A DNA stretch of 64,000 nucleotides, taken from positions 1 through 64,000 of the forward strand of contig JAVYIG010005400.1 in NCBI GenBank assembly GCA_035222895.1, read 5' to 3'. This DNA is from Strongylocentrotus droebachiensis. Lineage: Eukaryota; Echinodermata; Echinoidea; Camarodonta; Strongylocentrotidae. The position numbers and the translations under genes are program-made. The notes below the pieces were generated by a model that did not search any database, was not told where the DNA came from, and worked only from the letters and a program-made list of their open reading frames with translations. Position 1 is the first letter of the stretch. Every line of letters starts with the position of its first letter. Below, in pieces: positions 11,011-22,236 of this stretch.

Positions 11011-11792
11011 AAGAACTGATCCTGAATGAGTAAATTGTTAAAAAGAATATTCAACTTCGAAATTTGTATTTCTTTTTTGATCTCCCGAACTCAGTTTATA
11101 TAAAAAGGAGATAAAGAAAAGTGAAGAAGAACATGATGATGGTGTAAAGTAAAGAAAGAAAAGAAAAGTGGGTGGTAAGATGGTAAGGTTAAGAACAAGA
11201 TGAAGAGGAAGAAGAGGAAAAAGTAGAAGAGAAGGAGGAAGAAAAAGAAGATTCAAGTGGGGATAGTAAGAGGATAGACGGAGGTAACACTATCCTAAGG
11301 TATCGATATCAATATTCAAGCATTACACATTATAGAAACTACAAATGATAGAGGCGAAGTTATGTATATGTGAATACTTATATGACAAATTGTACACAAT
11401 TATATTTTACTCTAGGTAATAGCTACTTTAAGAAAAAGGTTGTTTTATCCAAACTTTAAAAAAGGGGGATTATTAGAAGAAGTAAAAATAGAAGAAGAAA
11501 GAGGAAAAAGAGGATTGAGAAGGAAGGAGAAGGGTGAGATGCCTAGCTGGCCCTCTTCCCTCTCTTGCTCTATCTTCCTCTGTCTCGATCTGCCTCTCTC
11601 TTTCTTTATAGTCTCTCCCCTTTCTCTTTGCATCATCTCAGTGTCTCATTTATTAGTTTATTACATGTATACAAATCAAATCAAAGGAAATTTGAGGCAA
11701 TTGCTATCCTTTGGCCATTCACTGCCATGCATACTAACAATCATTTCTAGATTTAACATCTTATAGATGTTGGGTTATGGATGGGTAAAATA
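11011..11792. other. purine- and pyrimidine-rich intergenic sequence
   Basis: GAAGA-rich blocks at about 11110-11260 and 11470-11535, and a CTCT-rich block at about 11550-11640. The open frames here are low-complexity and I do not support them as genes. Confidence 0.5.
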
Positions 11793-11995
11793 TTAAAGGC
11801 AGGCTTTACTACTTCAGCCAGAAGGGATTAGACCGCCCAGCGAGCCAGCGAGGTCACTGTGACAGGTGGCTATCTCATTAACTCAGCTATCATTTAACAT
11901 AAGAAAAAGAGGATCATGGGGGACCAACAGGCACCGATTGGCGAAGTTTTCTATATAGAGGGAGCAAGTAGCTACAAGTAGGACAGTGTGCCCTT
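11793..11995 (-). repeat. dispersed repeat, inverted copy of 45412-45600
   Basis: Shares AAGAAAAAGAGGATCATGGG, GACCAACAGGCAC and CTATATAGAGGG with the reverse complement of 45412-45600. There it interrupts a LINE, so it is a separate small mobile element. Its start (TTAAAGG) suggests a TTAA target, which I cannot confirm. Confidence 0.6.
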
Positions 11996-13136
11996 GGGTA
12001 TTGGATGGGTACAATATTAATACCTTACTCATATTTCATATTAAATCGGGACTAAATAAATCTTGTTTAGTATACCCTAAGTAAACAGTTTAATCCTCTA
12101 TCGAAAACCTGAAGGGGGCGCTGTGCCACTTTCAATCATGGTCATCATGCTAATATCGTCATCGTATTCGTGATCAAAATCATTTTTTGATTAACGGCAA
12201 CACTTTCATGATCAGTATTCAAAAGAGCTTATTTATGCTAGAAATGTGTAAGGCATTGTTCTCAATTGCATCTCTCTCTCTCTCTTGCATCTCTCTCTCT
12301 CTCTTGCCTTGCCTCCCTCTTATTCTCTTGCTCTTTCTCTCTGTGCCCTACATACTGTAGTTGAAACTTGACTCATGGATAGACCATAATGGGAGTAGTA
12401 TTTAATAACGAAAGATGAAATTGTGAAAATGCCTTTTTCAATATGTTTTACACATTTAGCATATGTATTACCTAATTCGTCTAAGTCGGGCCTTCTCAAC
12501 TAGTTTATTAGAAGTGCCAAAACGCTGTATGGTTGACTGCTGCGAAGGAGCGTAGCGACCGAGCCGAAACTGGGTCCAGGGGCGAAGCCTTAACGGTTGG
12601 TAGCAGGGGGCTTTCTAAAGGCCCAAACGGGGCATTTTTAGTACCATTTCATTTCACAATATAATCAATCATAATTGATGTGAACAAATTAGTACAATTC
12701 CTGGGTACAATTACACTGGAGGTATATCTATATGTAGTGTTTTGTGTGCAATCAACACTGGAAATGCCAAAATAAAGTGAAAATCAAACAAACAAAAACC
12801 AGTGGTTTCCAGAGATTGGCAATGTTAAAATTGGTATCCCATCGTAAGCTAGATCTACTTGTTGTTCAGATCTGAGGTTTAGATTCATATAAAATGGTTA
12901 AAAAACGATAAATTCCCCTTCCTTCCTGTTTGTTAAGCAGGCATTTTGGGCTCAAATTCGACTGCAACTTCTTGATTTAGCTGAGTATTTAATTTTAAAA
13001 TATATATTTTCTTTCTTTCTCTTTTTTGTTTTGTTGTTGCAACAGTCGCGCGCCATTCTGACTGACCGCAAGCGCCTCAAGTGGCGTGCGCGCCGCCAGT
13101 TGAAAAGGCCTAGTCTTAGTGATGAATTAAAGACTA
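11996..13136. other. intergenic, (CT)n microsatellite
   Basis: A CT-repeat tract lies at about 12270-12345. The remainder shows no gene or recognisable element. Confidence 0.4.
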
Positions 13137-13317
13137 GTTAGAAACTCTTTCTGTCTATGAAATTCTAAGCATCCTTCTCGGGAACCAAACTTCACAACTT
13201 TCCAGTCGCTTTCTTAGGTCTGATGTCAGGGTCCAAGCTTCATATCCATACATCAGAACTGGATACACATAGCAATTGAGTATGCAGAGTAGTGTCTTCA
13301 TCTTCAGCTTCCTATCA
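13137..13317 (-). pseudogene. LINE ORF fragment, segment just after the polymerase
   Basis: Encodes LNCYVYPVLMYGYEAWTLT, RLESCEVWFPRRMLRIS and then, after a TAG where Trp is usual, TERVSN. It is collinear with 9277-9627. A hairpin-headed repeat inserted at 13318 cuts off its upstream part. The stop and both insertions make it inactive. Confidence 0.8.
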
Positions 13318-14287
13318 GGTGGGCTGTATATAATACAGACCACCTTATAATTTGGACACATATGGACAAAGCACAACAACGTTTTCAACCTTGACCTTGA
13401 CTGATGACGTCATCTAGGCGCCATTTTGTGAAATTTTCTGAAAATCATCTCATGATCATATCTTCATAATCAAAAGTCATTTCTCATACGATCAAGGTCA
13501 ATATTTGTCCGGTCAATTTCAGGTCAAAAGACGCGTACGTCCGCAAATTTTATAATGCCCAAAATTGTCTCAATTTTATTTTGCATACGTTTTAGGCCAT
13601 TTTAACCATTTTATAAAGAATTACACAACATAGAATCACCATTTTGTTTTCTTTCATGATATTTCTCATATTTTTTTGAACAATTTGATACCATGTTTAT
13701 CTCTTTATGACCATTAATATCAAGATGAGCGTCCATTCAACATAAATGTCTGTGCGTGTGAGCTCTTGTAATACATAGCATATATGGGCAAAAACATGCC
13801 TACCGGTATACAATAACCAATATAGTTCTTTGGGATGCACCGGGACCCTCAATTTTTTCATATTTGGATAGAGTATGAGTCGGAGATAAGATTTTATGTC
13901 TCATTTGGCCATAAAGTGTACAGTGACATCATCATAATGGCCTTGGAATTCAAAATACGAATTTACATATTATGACATCAGCATATTTATGGAAAATTGA
14001 TTGCATCTGTAAATATTAATCTTTTTTTTCTTCTCCAAATTTCGATATGTTGTAGCTAAGAAAATTTTCTACAAGCTTTTTTGCTATTATTTTTTTATTT
14101 CGATGACGTCATCATAGTGAAAATTTCGATTAAAGGCCACATGTCAGAAATTTCTTAATTTGCGTATTTTGCATATGAAAGGTAAATTTCATTCACATCA
14201 TGAATCTACTTGACATTGATTTTTTTAGCAGTATCTCGCTAATTTTTGCTCTATTTTGTCTCAAATTTTAGTTGGAACAGCCCACCT
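13318..14287 (+). repeat. hairpin-headed dispersed repeat, copy 2, both ends visible
   Basis: Starts with the hairpin GGTGGGCTGTA-tataa-TACAGACCACC (13318-13344). It ends at ACAGCCCACC (14277-14286), the exact complement of its first ten bases. Internal blocks match copy 1 and include GATGACGTCATC twice. There is no long reading frame. The element sits inside the LINE at 13317. Confidence 0.75.
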
Positions 14288-15274
14288 ACCGGTTTACTTG
14301 TTCCAAACAAGTATTACATGTCTAGTTAATTTTTTTCTTCTTTTTTCGACCCACTTTTTTGTAAGCAAGATAACTTGAAAATGACTCAATTAAATGCCTT
14401 AAATTTAGGCACACATATGTATACCCGGTAGGCATATGGACAAAGCACTGTTAAGTTTTCAACCTTGACTTTGACTGATGACGTCATCTAGGCGCCATTT
14501 TGTGAAATTTTCTGAAAATCTACTCATAATCATATCTTCTTAAGGAAAATATTCTCAATCATATTTATCATGGTCAAGGTCAATATCCGTCTGGTCAATT
14601 TCAGGTCAATAAGCGTGCGCCCAAAATTTAAAAATGTTCCAAATCGTCTCAAATTTTGTGTGCATAAGTTTAAGGCCATTTAAAGTAATTTATTACAAAA
14701 TCGCGCACACACACATGCGCGTGCGTTTTAGCGCGTAACACCATTACACGTCATAGAATAGCAATTTTTTTCCTTTTATCATATTTCCCATATTTTTTCA
14801 AATAATTTGATACCATGTTTATCTCTTTGTGACCTTTAATAACAAGATGAGCGTCCATTCAAGATAAATGTTATACATAGCATATATGGGTAAAGACATG
14901 CCTATACAAAATCCATTATAGCTCTTTGGGATAAACCTGGACCCCCAATTTTTTTTTCATATTTTGATATAGTATCAGTCGGATATATGATTTCATGTCT
15001 CATTTGGCCATTAAATATGTTCTGATGTCATCATTATGGCCTTCGAACCCAAAATACGAATTTGCATATTATGACGTCAGCATATTTATGGAAAATTGAT
15101 TGTATCTCTGTAAATATTCATAGATTTTTCTTCCAAATTTCGATATGATGTAGCTAAGACGTATGTCTACAAGCTCAGTGAACACCATTTTTACATTTTG
15201 ATGACGTCATAGCGAAAATTTCGATTAAAGGCCTCATGACAGGAATTTCGTAATTTGCGTGTTTTGCCTATGCC
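14288..15274 (+). repeat. hairpin-headed dispersed repeat, copy 3
   Basis: A hairpin ACTTGTT-cca-AACAAGT lies at 14296-14312, although the TTGATTTCG that follows in other copies is not conserved here. The body from about 14430 matches copy 2 (GATGACGTCATCTAGGCGCC and following). It runs straight into LINE coding sequence near 15275, so its right end was lost or is variable. Confidence 0.6.
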
Positions 15275-15749
15275 TATCTCCATCACTATTCCATCTGGAC
15301 CAGCAGCTTTGTTCCTCTTCATCATACTGATCGCTGACCTCACTTCTGAGAGCAGAATCCTAGGTCCTTCGATGGATCCTGCATAATGTGGAGGTTCTAT
15401 TCTTATATCATCAAAAAGCTCGCCAATGTACTCAGTCCATCTGTTCAGTATCTCTTCCGTTTCAACCAATACTGATCCATCCTTTGCCTTCATGCATCCT
15501 TTGCTTTGATGCATCCTGACTTGGAGCTCTGAAGTTTCTTTCCAGAATGATCATTTACCTTCTTCCCTGAAATCATTTGCATTAAAACTTCTCTCTATCC
15601 AGCGCACTGTTTGTTCATCCACTCATCTTCGATAGGATCTCCTCTGTCATCCATCTCTGTTTACTTTTCTTTTCCTTTTTAGGTAATGTCTCTTCAGCTG
15701 TTTCTACAAGAATGTCCCTCGTTGATTCCCAAGTGACTTCCTCTCCCTG
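15275..15749 (-). pseudogene. LINE ORF fragment, start of the reverse-transcriptase domain
   Basis: Read leftward it encodes a linker with KQRWMTEEIL, then SVLVETEEILNRWTEYIGEL, then MKRNKAAGPDGIVMEI, the first conserved block of LINE reverse transcriptases. The frame stops matching at 15275, where another repeat begins. The polymerase catalytic part (YADD region) is missing between here and 13317. Frame changes near 15520 suggest further decay. Confidence 0.8.
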
Positions 15750-16207
15750 GATTCCACATCGTTTCTTTCACAATGCAATCACATGACCAGAACTCAATTT
15801 TATCTTTAAGTTGAGCACGAGGCTAGAGTCCACTATACCGCCCTCTACTGTAAAAAGCAGTATAACGATGGATTAGATATCTGCAGCAGGCCCCTTTCGA
15901 TAAAAATGTACCCAATTACGCCTCGAATATCACTATTATTGTGGATTTTCTTGGACAACTATTGTATTATTCCTCCAAGTTATGTATCTGCTTACAGTAA
16001 TTTTGATTAGTTGTATTTTCAATTGGGCTCTCATAGTTTTGAATGATTTCTTGTTACGATCACGTATATTTGTTTGGGTTCGTTTTGGCACCATCACAGC
16101 TAATGAAGTGCACTGCGCATTCTTTCCATGACTAGTCTGATCAATTCTTTTTATTATTTTATTATTCTAACATTAATGTTTCTTTTAACCAGATTTATTC
16201 ATCCTGC
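15750..16207 (-). repeat. right arm of the long inverted repeat flanking the LINE
   Basis: Reverse complement of 8471-8985 with small differences and a roughly 70-bp insertion near 15810-15900. At its inner end it joins LINE coding sequence within GTGGAATC. Confidence 0.8.
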
Positions 16208-16890
16208 CGAGAGACCCGGCCAGTACAGTAACTAGCTAGCTGTGCTGGCAACAACAACCTCATGCAGTTCGGATTGTTTCGGGATGAGCTAGAATATGAT
16301 TGTTAAAAATTAAATAATTAAATTAAATTAAGTTTTAAGGTCAATTAATTTTAGTGGTGTGCAAAACTGCAATTTCTGACATATTTCATTATTTTTTTCG
16401 GAGCGTCGGTTTCCAAAAAACGAAACCAGGACCCGATGGCGACGGTTGGGATTCAGTGTGACCAACCGTACCGACTCAGGCCTACTGAGAATTATGCGAT
16501 GTTTGATGGTCAGTGTGATTTGAGCACTATTGATTACCGGCAATATTACTTACATATTGTGTTAATTTTCATTAATTTTTTTTCATGGTTATTTGGTTGT
16601 TACAACTTAATTAATTATTAACAAAATCTGGAATATTTATTTTTAAAAATCCTAAGGTCATAAGCTTTCCAGTGATATACCGTATACTTCTATTTTGATT
16701 AAAGGGCTACTTTAAAATAGCCATAAATCATGATATATCTGCCCATGTCTCGATCCTTCCCTTCCACTTTTCCCTCTCTCTCTCTGTTTCTCTCTCTCTG
16801 TCTCTTTTTATTTCTCCCTTTATTTCTCTCTTTATTTCTCTCTATTTCTCTCTCCATGAGTTTCTGGGAGGGGGGGGGGGGGGGGGGTTA
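16208..16890. other. intergenic, CT-rich microsatellite and G-run
   Basis: A TCTC-rich tract at about 16765-16855 is followed by a 20-base G-run at 16868-16887. No gene is supported. Confidence 0.45.
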
Positions 16891-17110
16891 GGGTTGGGGA
16901 TCAAGGTACTGTGTACTAACGTTATGTTGGCTTTTACTGTGTATATATTTGTGCATTGTGTCAATGTCAGGTTATGTTTTTCCAATTTTGAATGTGATTA
17001 TATCTCATTTCAATGTCATGCTTTTGATGTAAAATGCAATATAAAATCCCACGATGAATTTCCATGTCATTATTGGACGAAATAAAATTTAATTGAATTG
17101 ATTGAATCAA
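16891..17110 (+). repeat. LINE 3' tail fragment
   Basis: T-rich 3'-UTR-like sequence ending in AATAAAATTTAATTGAATTG, a poly(A)-like signal with AATTG pentamers as found at the ends of CR1/L2-type LINEs. No coding part remains. Confidence 0.45.
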
Positions 17111-17140
17111 TCTTGAGAATGTGATTTTGGTTTCTATACA

Positions 17141-17950
17141 TTAAAGGCTAAGTCGACTCCGAAAATAATTTGCTTTTAATAGATGCAATAAAACAAGAGA
17201 AACAGAGCAAAAACAAATTGAGTAAAATTGGATAACTAATAAGGAAGTTATAAAAATAACTACACAAATTGCCAAATACGGTAGGTTGTCAGTTTGTGAC
17301 GTCATTGCCTCACTATTTATCAATTTCTTTATATATCCCCCCCCCATTAATTTCCCTTTTAATCCCCCAAAACACATGCCTTTGCCCCGGTTATATGATT
17401 TACTCATATTGCATGCATGTCATTTAACAAAATCTTTTATGAACTTTGAAGAATTGATTCTATTTTCTGAATATTGTATATGCATAATCATTGATTTTTA
17501 TATAAATAGTTTATCAAAGTTCACATTTTGCATGGTTTAATTGAAAAGAATTACTCTGTTTTAGTGCATCCATACAAAAACTTATTACTATCAATATAAC
17601 TTGCTGGTGAGAGGAAATATGATTTTTAGGGGAAAAATTTGAAATTTATATTAGCAATATAAAGAAAACAATAAGTGGATAGTGAGGCAATGACGTCACA
17701 GGCTTATGAGCGCGTTGCCAATTTGCCTTGTGATTTTCTCAGTTTTTCATGTCATTAAAAAAAAAAAAAAATTCTGATTAGTTATCCGAACGATTTCTAA
17801 TCATAAATATCTTGATAATCAGACAGGCGATCGGCTTGTAAAATTCATTGGGTTCCTGACTGACCTCAAGGTATATATTTATCATTGCAGAACAAGCTAA
17901 ATCCAGGATTTTGTTTCAGAATCTGAGACTAAGTTACCGGATCCCTTTAA
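17141..17950. mobile_element. TTAA-flanked foldback element (810 bp)
   Basis: Left TTAAAGG (17141) and right CCTTTAA (17944-17950). Long imperfect inverted repeats carry GTGACGTCATTGCCTCACTA at 17297 and its complement near 17681, plus TTGGATAACTAAT-type and ATTGCCAA-type blocks. TTAA targets are used by piggyBac and Kolobok elements. No transposase is present. Confidence 0.6.
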
Positions 17951-18205
17951 GAACAGTGGAGTATCATGGAACCAGCCATTGAGGGGGCACCTGGTGTCGC
18001 AGGGAGGGGGTAACACGGTACACATCTATGAAATGCGAGAGAACGCCATCGAGTGGGGTAATCCTCTCCTTTCAAATTACTTTTCATTTTTCTTCCCCCC
18101 CCCCCCCTATCTCCTTTAACTTTCATTTATCATCAATTGATGGGGGCAGGGATTTATGTGTCTCCCTTCGTATCCATGTCATTGCTGGGGTGTTGGAAAA
18201 AAAAA
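17951..18205. other. intergenic with a C-run
   Basis: A C-run lies at 18096-18107. Nothing else is recognised. Confidence 0.4.
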
Positions 18206-18257
18206 TTGCTAACCGGATTACGAGACCACTGCTCTACCTACTGAGCTATCGCGCCTC
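18206..18257 (-). tRNA. tRNA-like 5' half (SINE head or tRNA remnant)
   Basis: On the minus strand it reads GGAGGCGCGATAGCTCAGTA, then GGTAGAGC and CTCGTAA. This is a good acceptor start, A-box/D-arm and an anticodon loop that would be CGT (Thr-like). The T-arm and B box are absent; a T-run follows instead. It cannot be a functional tRNA. Confidence 0.55.
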
Positions 18258-18480
18258 CTACGCCATTAGAACTGATGGACGGATTACCATCAAACTCGGG
18301 ACATGTATGTATCTTGCAGAGCCAATGAACCGAGTAGAATTTGGGGTCAAAGGTCATGGGGCTCAAATATGCAAAATAGCTTGTGAACCCATTCTCATTA
18401 GAACTGATGGATGGATTACTCAGGACATGCATTTTGCAGAGCCAATGAACTGATTAGATTTAAACATGACTCATTAGGTC
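18258..18480 (+). repeat. tandem repeat of about 135 bp, two units
   Basis: CATTAGAACTGATGGA, CTTGCAGAGCCAATGAAC-type and AGGTCA-type blocks occur twice, from about 18262 and from about 18397. This is a repeated non-coding unit. Confidence 0.65.
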
Positions 18481-19650
18481 AAAGATCAAAGGTTCATACT
18501 GTACATGTATTGTATATATATGTAAAATAGCTTGTAATTACAATATTTTGAGAACCTGTTAATGGATTACAATGAAATTTGAATTTTTTTTAATTGCTTC
18601 TGTTTCGGTTTGTAAAATGGCTCTATAGTAGAGGCATAATTTTTTACTGCATGCAGTCAAAGGTTCATCTAGTTGTTTTTACGTTAGATAAGGTGACAAT
18701 TCATTGATTGATAATCGTGAAAGGGGATCGTCTGAGAAGTAGGAATCTTTGGTGTGTATCCCCTGGTATCCCCCATCAAGTTAGCTGACCATAAAATTGT
18801 TTGAATTTATCAAACTCATAATGTATAATTATGATTTGAAAGAGATATTTTATAATGAAAATCGTTGTTTGCTACCTTCATAATCTATATCATGTTGTCA
18901 AAATACTAATCGTTTATTGCCGCTCACGGTGGCCGTGCGTTTACAAACCCATTGTGCAGGGCAGATTGTTCTGTGAACAGCAGCGTAGCTGATTTTGATT
19001 TTGATTTATTGACAGTGATATTTAAAGAATATATTGTCATTTTTGTGCAAAAGAAGCGAACAGGCTAAAATGTTGGCTACATTTCCCTCACTATTGATTT
19101 ACACGTGTCATATTATTTCAAATTGACTGATCCATTCCAGAGAAATGGCAATAATATTTTCTATATTGGGATTTACTTACTAGGGAGTTCTTTGTGATTC
19201 CCGTTTCCCCCTTCATGATTTTTAAGCATAGGTACCTTACCTATAGTTCACATTTCTGTTTTGTGAGGTTGCATTTTGGCCAGTCAACATTTTGGAGAAG
19301 AATCCTTCATGAAGCTTGACAGCATAAAATGAAATATGACTTTTTAAATCACCTTTCTGCCAGTCTAGGAGGATTATGAGATGGTTGGATTGATTGATCA
19401 CACAAAGCGTATTTCTAAGTACCGGTACAGTAATTTCTTTAAAAAATGACCCCAAGCAGGAAAAAGGGATTGCTAATGTATGTTTCATGTATATGATTTG
19501 AGTAAGGTTATACTACTGTGATGTACTTTATTTGAGATAACAAAAGTAACTGCAATACAGTACAGAGTGAAAAAAAGTATCTAGTTTAATGATGGGTTAA
19601 AGGGTTAGAGAAAAATGGTATATTGAGGCTGATTGCATTTTGTACCATGT
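18481..19650. other. intergenic sequence upstream of the second zinc-finger gene
   Basis: AT-rich with no recognisable element. Any promoter or 5' exon of the downstream gene cannot be identified by eye. Confidence 0.4.
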
Positions 19651-19669
19651 TTGCTTCCTTCCTTTCCAG
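19651..19669 (+). other. candidate 3' splice acceptor of the second zinc-finger gene
   Basis: GCTTCCTTCCTTTCCAG ends at 19669 and is a strong pyrimidine tract plus AG. It lies about 48 bp before the first ATG, the same arrangement as in the intact paralogue. Confidence 0.55.
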
Positions 19670-19810
19670 TGTGAAGAGAATTAAGCTGTGCTATCTCCTG
19701 GAGGGGACTCTCTGTAATGCCTCGTGGAAGATTTCACTCTTGATGTTGAAGAATTAATAGAGCAGCAGCAGCAGAAAGACACACACAAGAAAGTCTTCAC
19801 ATTAAACCAG

Positions 19811-20593
19811 ATGATGGATATCAAGAATGGAACAAGTAAATGTTCACGTTGGGTAATCAGAAGGAGAGTAAAATCCAAGCATGGAGACTGTGGTAAGAAT
19901 TTTAAATGCAAGAAATGCAGCAGATTATTCACAACCAGTGGTGGTCTGAGCAAGCATTTCTTAAGATGTCATGAGAAGCATCATGTAATGAAGAGTCGTC
20001 TAAGAAGCAGGCAAACCCAAACCTCCGAGGCTTGTATGACAAGAGCTGATAGAGATAGTAGTGACCAACCAATTGATACGATAAAGACATCTGCTGACAA
20101 TCTAATTCCTGGTGAAGAGAGTGAAGAACTTTGTTTTAAAACAAAGTGCTTGAACCAAAGGAAGGTGTGTGACATCTGCCTCAAATCTTTTGCAAATGTT
20201 CAAGTTTTAAAAACACACATGCGAAGACATACAGGAGAACGTCCATATTTCTGTACATTGTGCGAGAAAACTTTTACCCAAAAGAATGGTCTGATCGTCC
20301 ATATGCATACCCATGCGAATGAACAATTTCCCTGTCAGGAATGTGGTTTAGTTTTCACCCAGCTTAGAAGTCTAAAGAGACATTCAAAATATCACACGGG
20401 TGAACTGCAGATGAAACGCAGTGCCTCTGGACAATACAATGGGTTTAAAGTAAGAGTTTGTAAGGCCTTGTCTGACACTGGAGTACAAGAATATGAAAAT
20501 GTGTTTCGTTGCAACTTTTGTGACAAGGACTTTAAGACTGGAAGCCAGCTGATGGTTCATAGGCGAGTCCACACCGATGAACGTCCCCTTTGA
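19811..20593 (+). CDS. segment 1 of the second zinc-finger gene: N-terminus and fingers 1-5
   Basis: The first in-frame ATG is at 19811; upstream codons back to 19724 are open (EDFTLDVEEL, then a Gln run) but lack ATG. Fingers start with CKKCSRLF and CDICLKSF and end with CNFCDKDF. The frame stops three codons after a THTDERP-like linker, right at the CCCC run. Confidence 0.6.
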   Translation: MMDIKNGTSKCSRWVIRRRVKSKHGDCGKNFKCKKCSRLFTTSGGLSKHFLRCHEKHHVMKSRLRSRQTQTSEACMTRADRDSSDQPIDTIKTSADNLIPGEESEELCFKTKCLNQRKVCDICLKSFANVQVLKTHMRRHTGERPYFCTLCEKTFTQKNGLIVHMHTHANEQFPCQECGLVFTQLRSLKRHSKYHTGELQMKRSASGQYNGFKVRVCKALSDTGVQEYENVFRCNFCDKDFKTGSQLMVHRRVHTDERPL

Positions 20594-20771
20594 ATGTAGG
20601 ATGTGCCAGCGCAGCTTCAAGCAAAAGATCACGTTACTTGATCACGAAAGTACTCATCTACCACAAAAATCTCACAAGTGCCACCAATGTGGGTCATTGT
20701 TCAAGCAACAAAGGACCCTAAGGCAACACAAGAAATTGCAGATTTGCAAGAAGAAGGTGAAGAAAAAATAG
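20582..20771 (+). CDS. segment 2: fingers 6-7
   Basis: Continues directly with PFECRMCQRSF and CHQCGSLF, the second ending in Cys like finger 7 of the intact paralogue. It stops at TAG (20769) just after the A-run. Start and end are set by frame breaks, not by real signals. Confidence 0.6.
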
Positions 20772-22236
20772 AGATAGTAAGAATCAAAAGGGGGCAGAAA
20801 TCAGTGTACCTCGATGTCAAGAGAAAACCAATTTATTATTTTCTGATGTTGCACAGAATGCTGAGGTGTCCTGTATGCAGAGCATGAAGCACTGTATTGA
20901 GCAGAACAGTGATGACAAATTAGAATTAGAAACAGAAATGACTGAAGAGAGCATTGAAATTCAAGACAAAGTCCAGGTAGAATACATTACTGTTTTAGAT
21001 GGCGAGCAGGGAGTTCCAGAATTAGTTTCTCGCAAGAGTGATCTTGACCATGGTGCATATTGTACATCCACTGAAAATGACACGAATACTATTCCCATGT
21101 TTGTTTGTGAGTATTGTGGCAAAGTTTTCAAGGGAAAGAGAAATGTGATTCAGCATCAGAAGACACACACTGATGAAAGGCCATTTGTATGTGGTATATG
21201 TTTCAAGGGGTTCAAGATAAAGGCAACTCTGGTGGAGCATGTAGAGATCCATACAGAAGGTAAACCTCATCCCTGCCAAACATGTGGCAAGCACTTCAAG
21301 ACTCAGAAATGTCTTCAAAACCATGTAGGAAGAAATATATGTACAGGTATTAGACCTTATGTCTGTAGGGGTTGTGGCAAAGCATTCATGTATGACAGAT
21401 ACCTGGAGAAGCACAGGTGCCTTGGAAGTGTCCCCAAGACATTTGAGTGTGAAGAATGTGGGAGAAAGTTTACCCGCCACAACCTTCTGACTGAACACAA
21501 GAGAGTACATACTGGAGAGCGTCCTTTTGAATGTGAAGATTGCTGTAAGACGTTTGCCAAGAGGGACCTTTGGAGACGTCATCGCCTCACCCATAAAGAC
21601 AAACGATTTGAGTGCCAGGAATGTGGAAAGCGATTTGCCCAGAAATCGACAATGCAGGTTCACATGGCTGTCCATTCTAAAGAGAGGAAACACGCCTGTG
21701 ATGTATGCAATAAGTCATTCAAACTGGCCAGCTCATTACGCAATCACCTCAAGGCAATGCACACCAAAAACAGCCAGGCAGAGACCAAGCCCAGTGCATA
21801 TCTGTGCTCTTACTGTGGGAAAGTCTTCAGGCACCTTGGGTGGATGCTGAAGCACCTCTGTGAAGCCAGTGGTGTTAAACGTTTCAAATGCTCCATGTGC
21901 AGTAAAAAATTTGACAAGAAGCAGCAACTGGAGGTCCACTCTCGTATACACACTGGCATTCGCCCATACAAATGTAAAGAATGTGAAAAGTGCTTCACTC
22001 AGGTCAGTAGTCTCAAGGACCATATGGTTACCCACACAGGGGAAAAGAACTACAAGTGTGACCTCTGCCACTGTGCCTTCACACGTAAGAACAGTCTCCA
22101 GAGGCACAAACTTATCATTCATGAGGGTGTCGAACCATTCATTTGTAGTAAATGTGGTATGACTTTCAAGTACAAGAAATCATACAATGCTCATGCCAAT
22201 GTGTGTGAAGTTGTCAAAGTAAATGAGCGGTGCTAA
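20770..22236 (+). CDS. segment 3: acidic linker and fingers 8-20
   Basis: Open from the A-run onward without an ATG needed. An acidic linker (about 20860-21090) is followed by thirteen fingers from CEYCGKVF to CSKCGMTF. It includes the equivalent of the degenerate finger of the first gene, here intact. It ends at TAA 22234-22236 after VKVNERC. Confidence 0.65.
   Translation, partial: RDSKNQKGAEISVPRCQEKTNLLFSDVAQNAEVSCMQSMKHCIEQNSDDKLELETEMTEESIEIQDKVQVEYITVLDGEQGVPELVSRKSDLDHGAYCTSTENDTNTIPMFVCEYCGKVFKGKRNVIQHQKTHTDERPFVCGICFKGFKIKATLVEHVEIHTEGKPHPCQTCGKHFKTQKCLQNHVGRNICTGIRPYVCRGCGKAFMYDRYLEKHRCLGSVPKTFECEECGRKFTRHNLLTEHKRVHTGERPFECEDCCKTFAKRDLWRRHRLTHKDKRFECQECGKRFAQKSTMQVHMAVHSKERKHACDVCNKSFKLASSLRNHLKAMHTKNSQAETKPSAYLCSYCGKVFRHLGWMLKHLCEASGVKRFKCSMCSKKFDKKQQLEVHSRIHTGIRPYKCKECEKCFTQVSSLKDHMVTHTGEKNYKCDLCHCAFTRKNSLQRHKLIIHEGVEPFICSKCGMTFKYKKSYNAHANVCEVVKVNERC

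Larger units (their letters stand above)
9631..13136. mobile_element. composite insertion splitting the LINE
   Basis: The LINE peptide reads ...TERVSN at 13137 and resumes at 9630 with NEVFVMAGTRRK, so the 3.5 kb between them was inserted. TTA occurs at both borders (9632-9634 and 13138-13140), perhaps a target duplication. The block holds a hairpin-headed repeat, a LINE tail and other repeats, so more than one event is likely. Confidence 0.65.

Noticed and set aside
20777..20856. Possible 80-bp intron (GTAAGA to TTGCACAG) in the second zinc-finger gene
   Set aside because: An in-frame TAG precedes the donor, and joining does not restore the finger frame; a single-base gain explains the break better.
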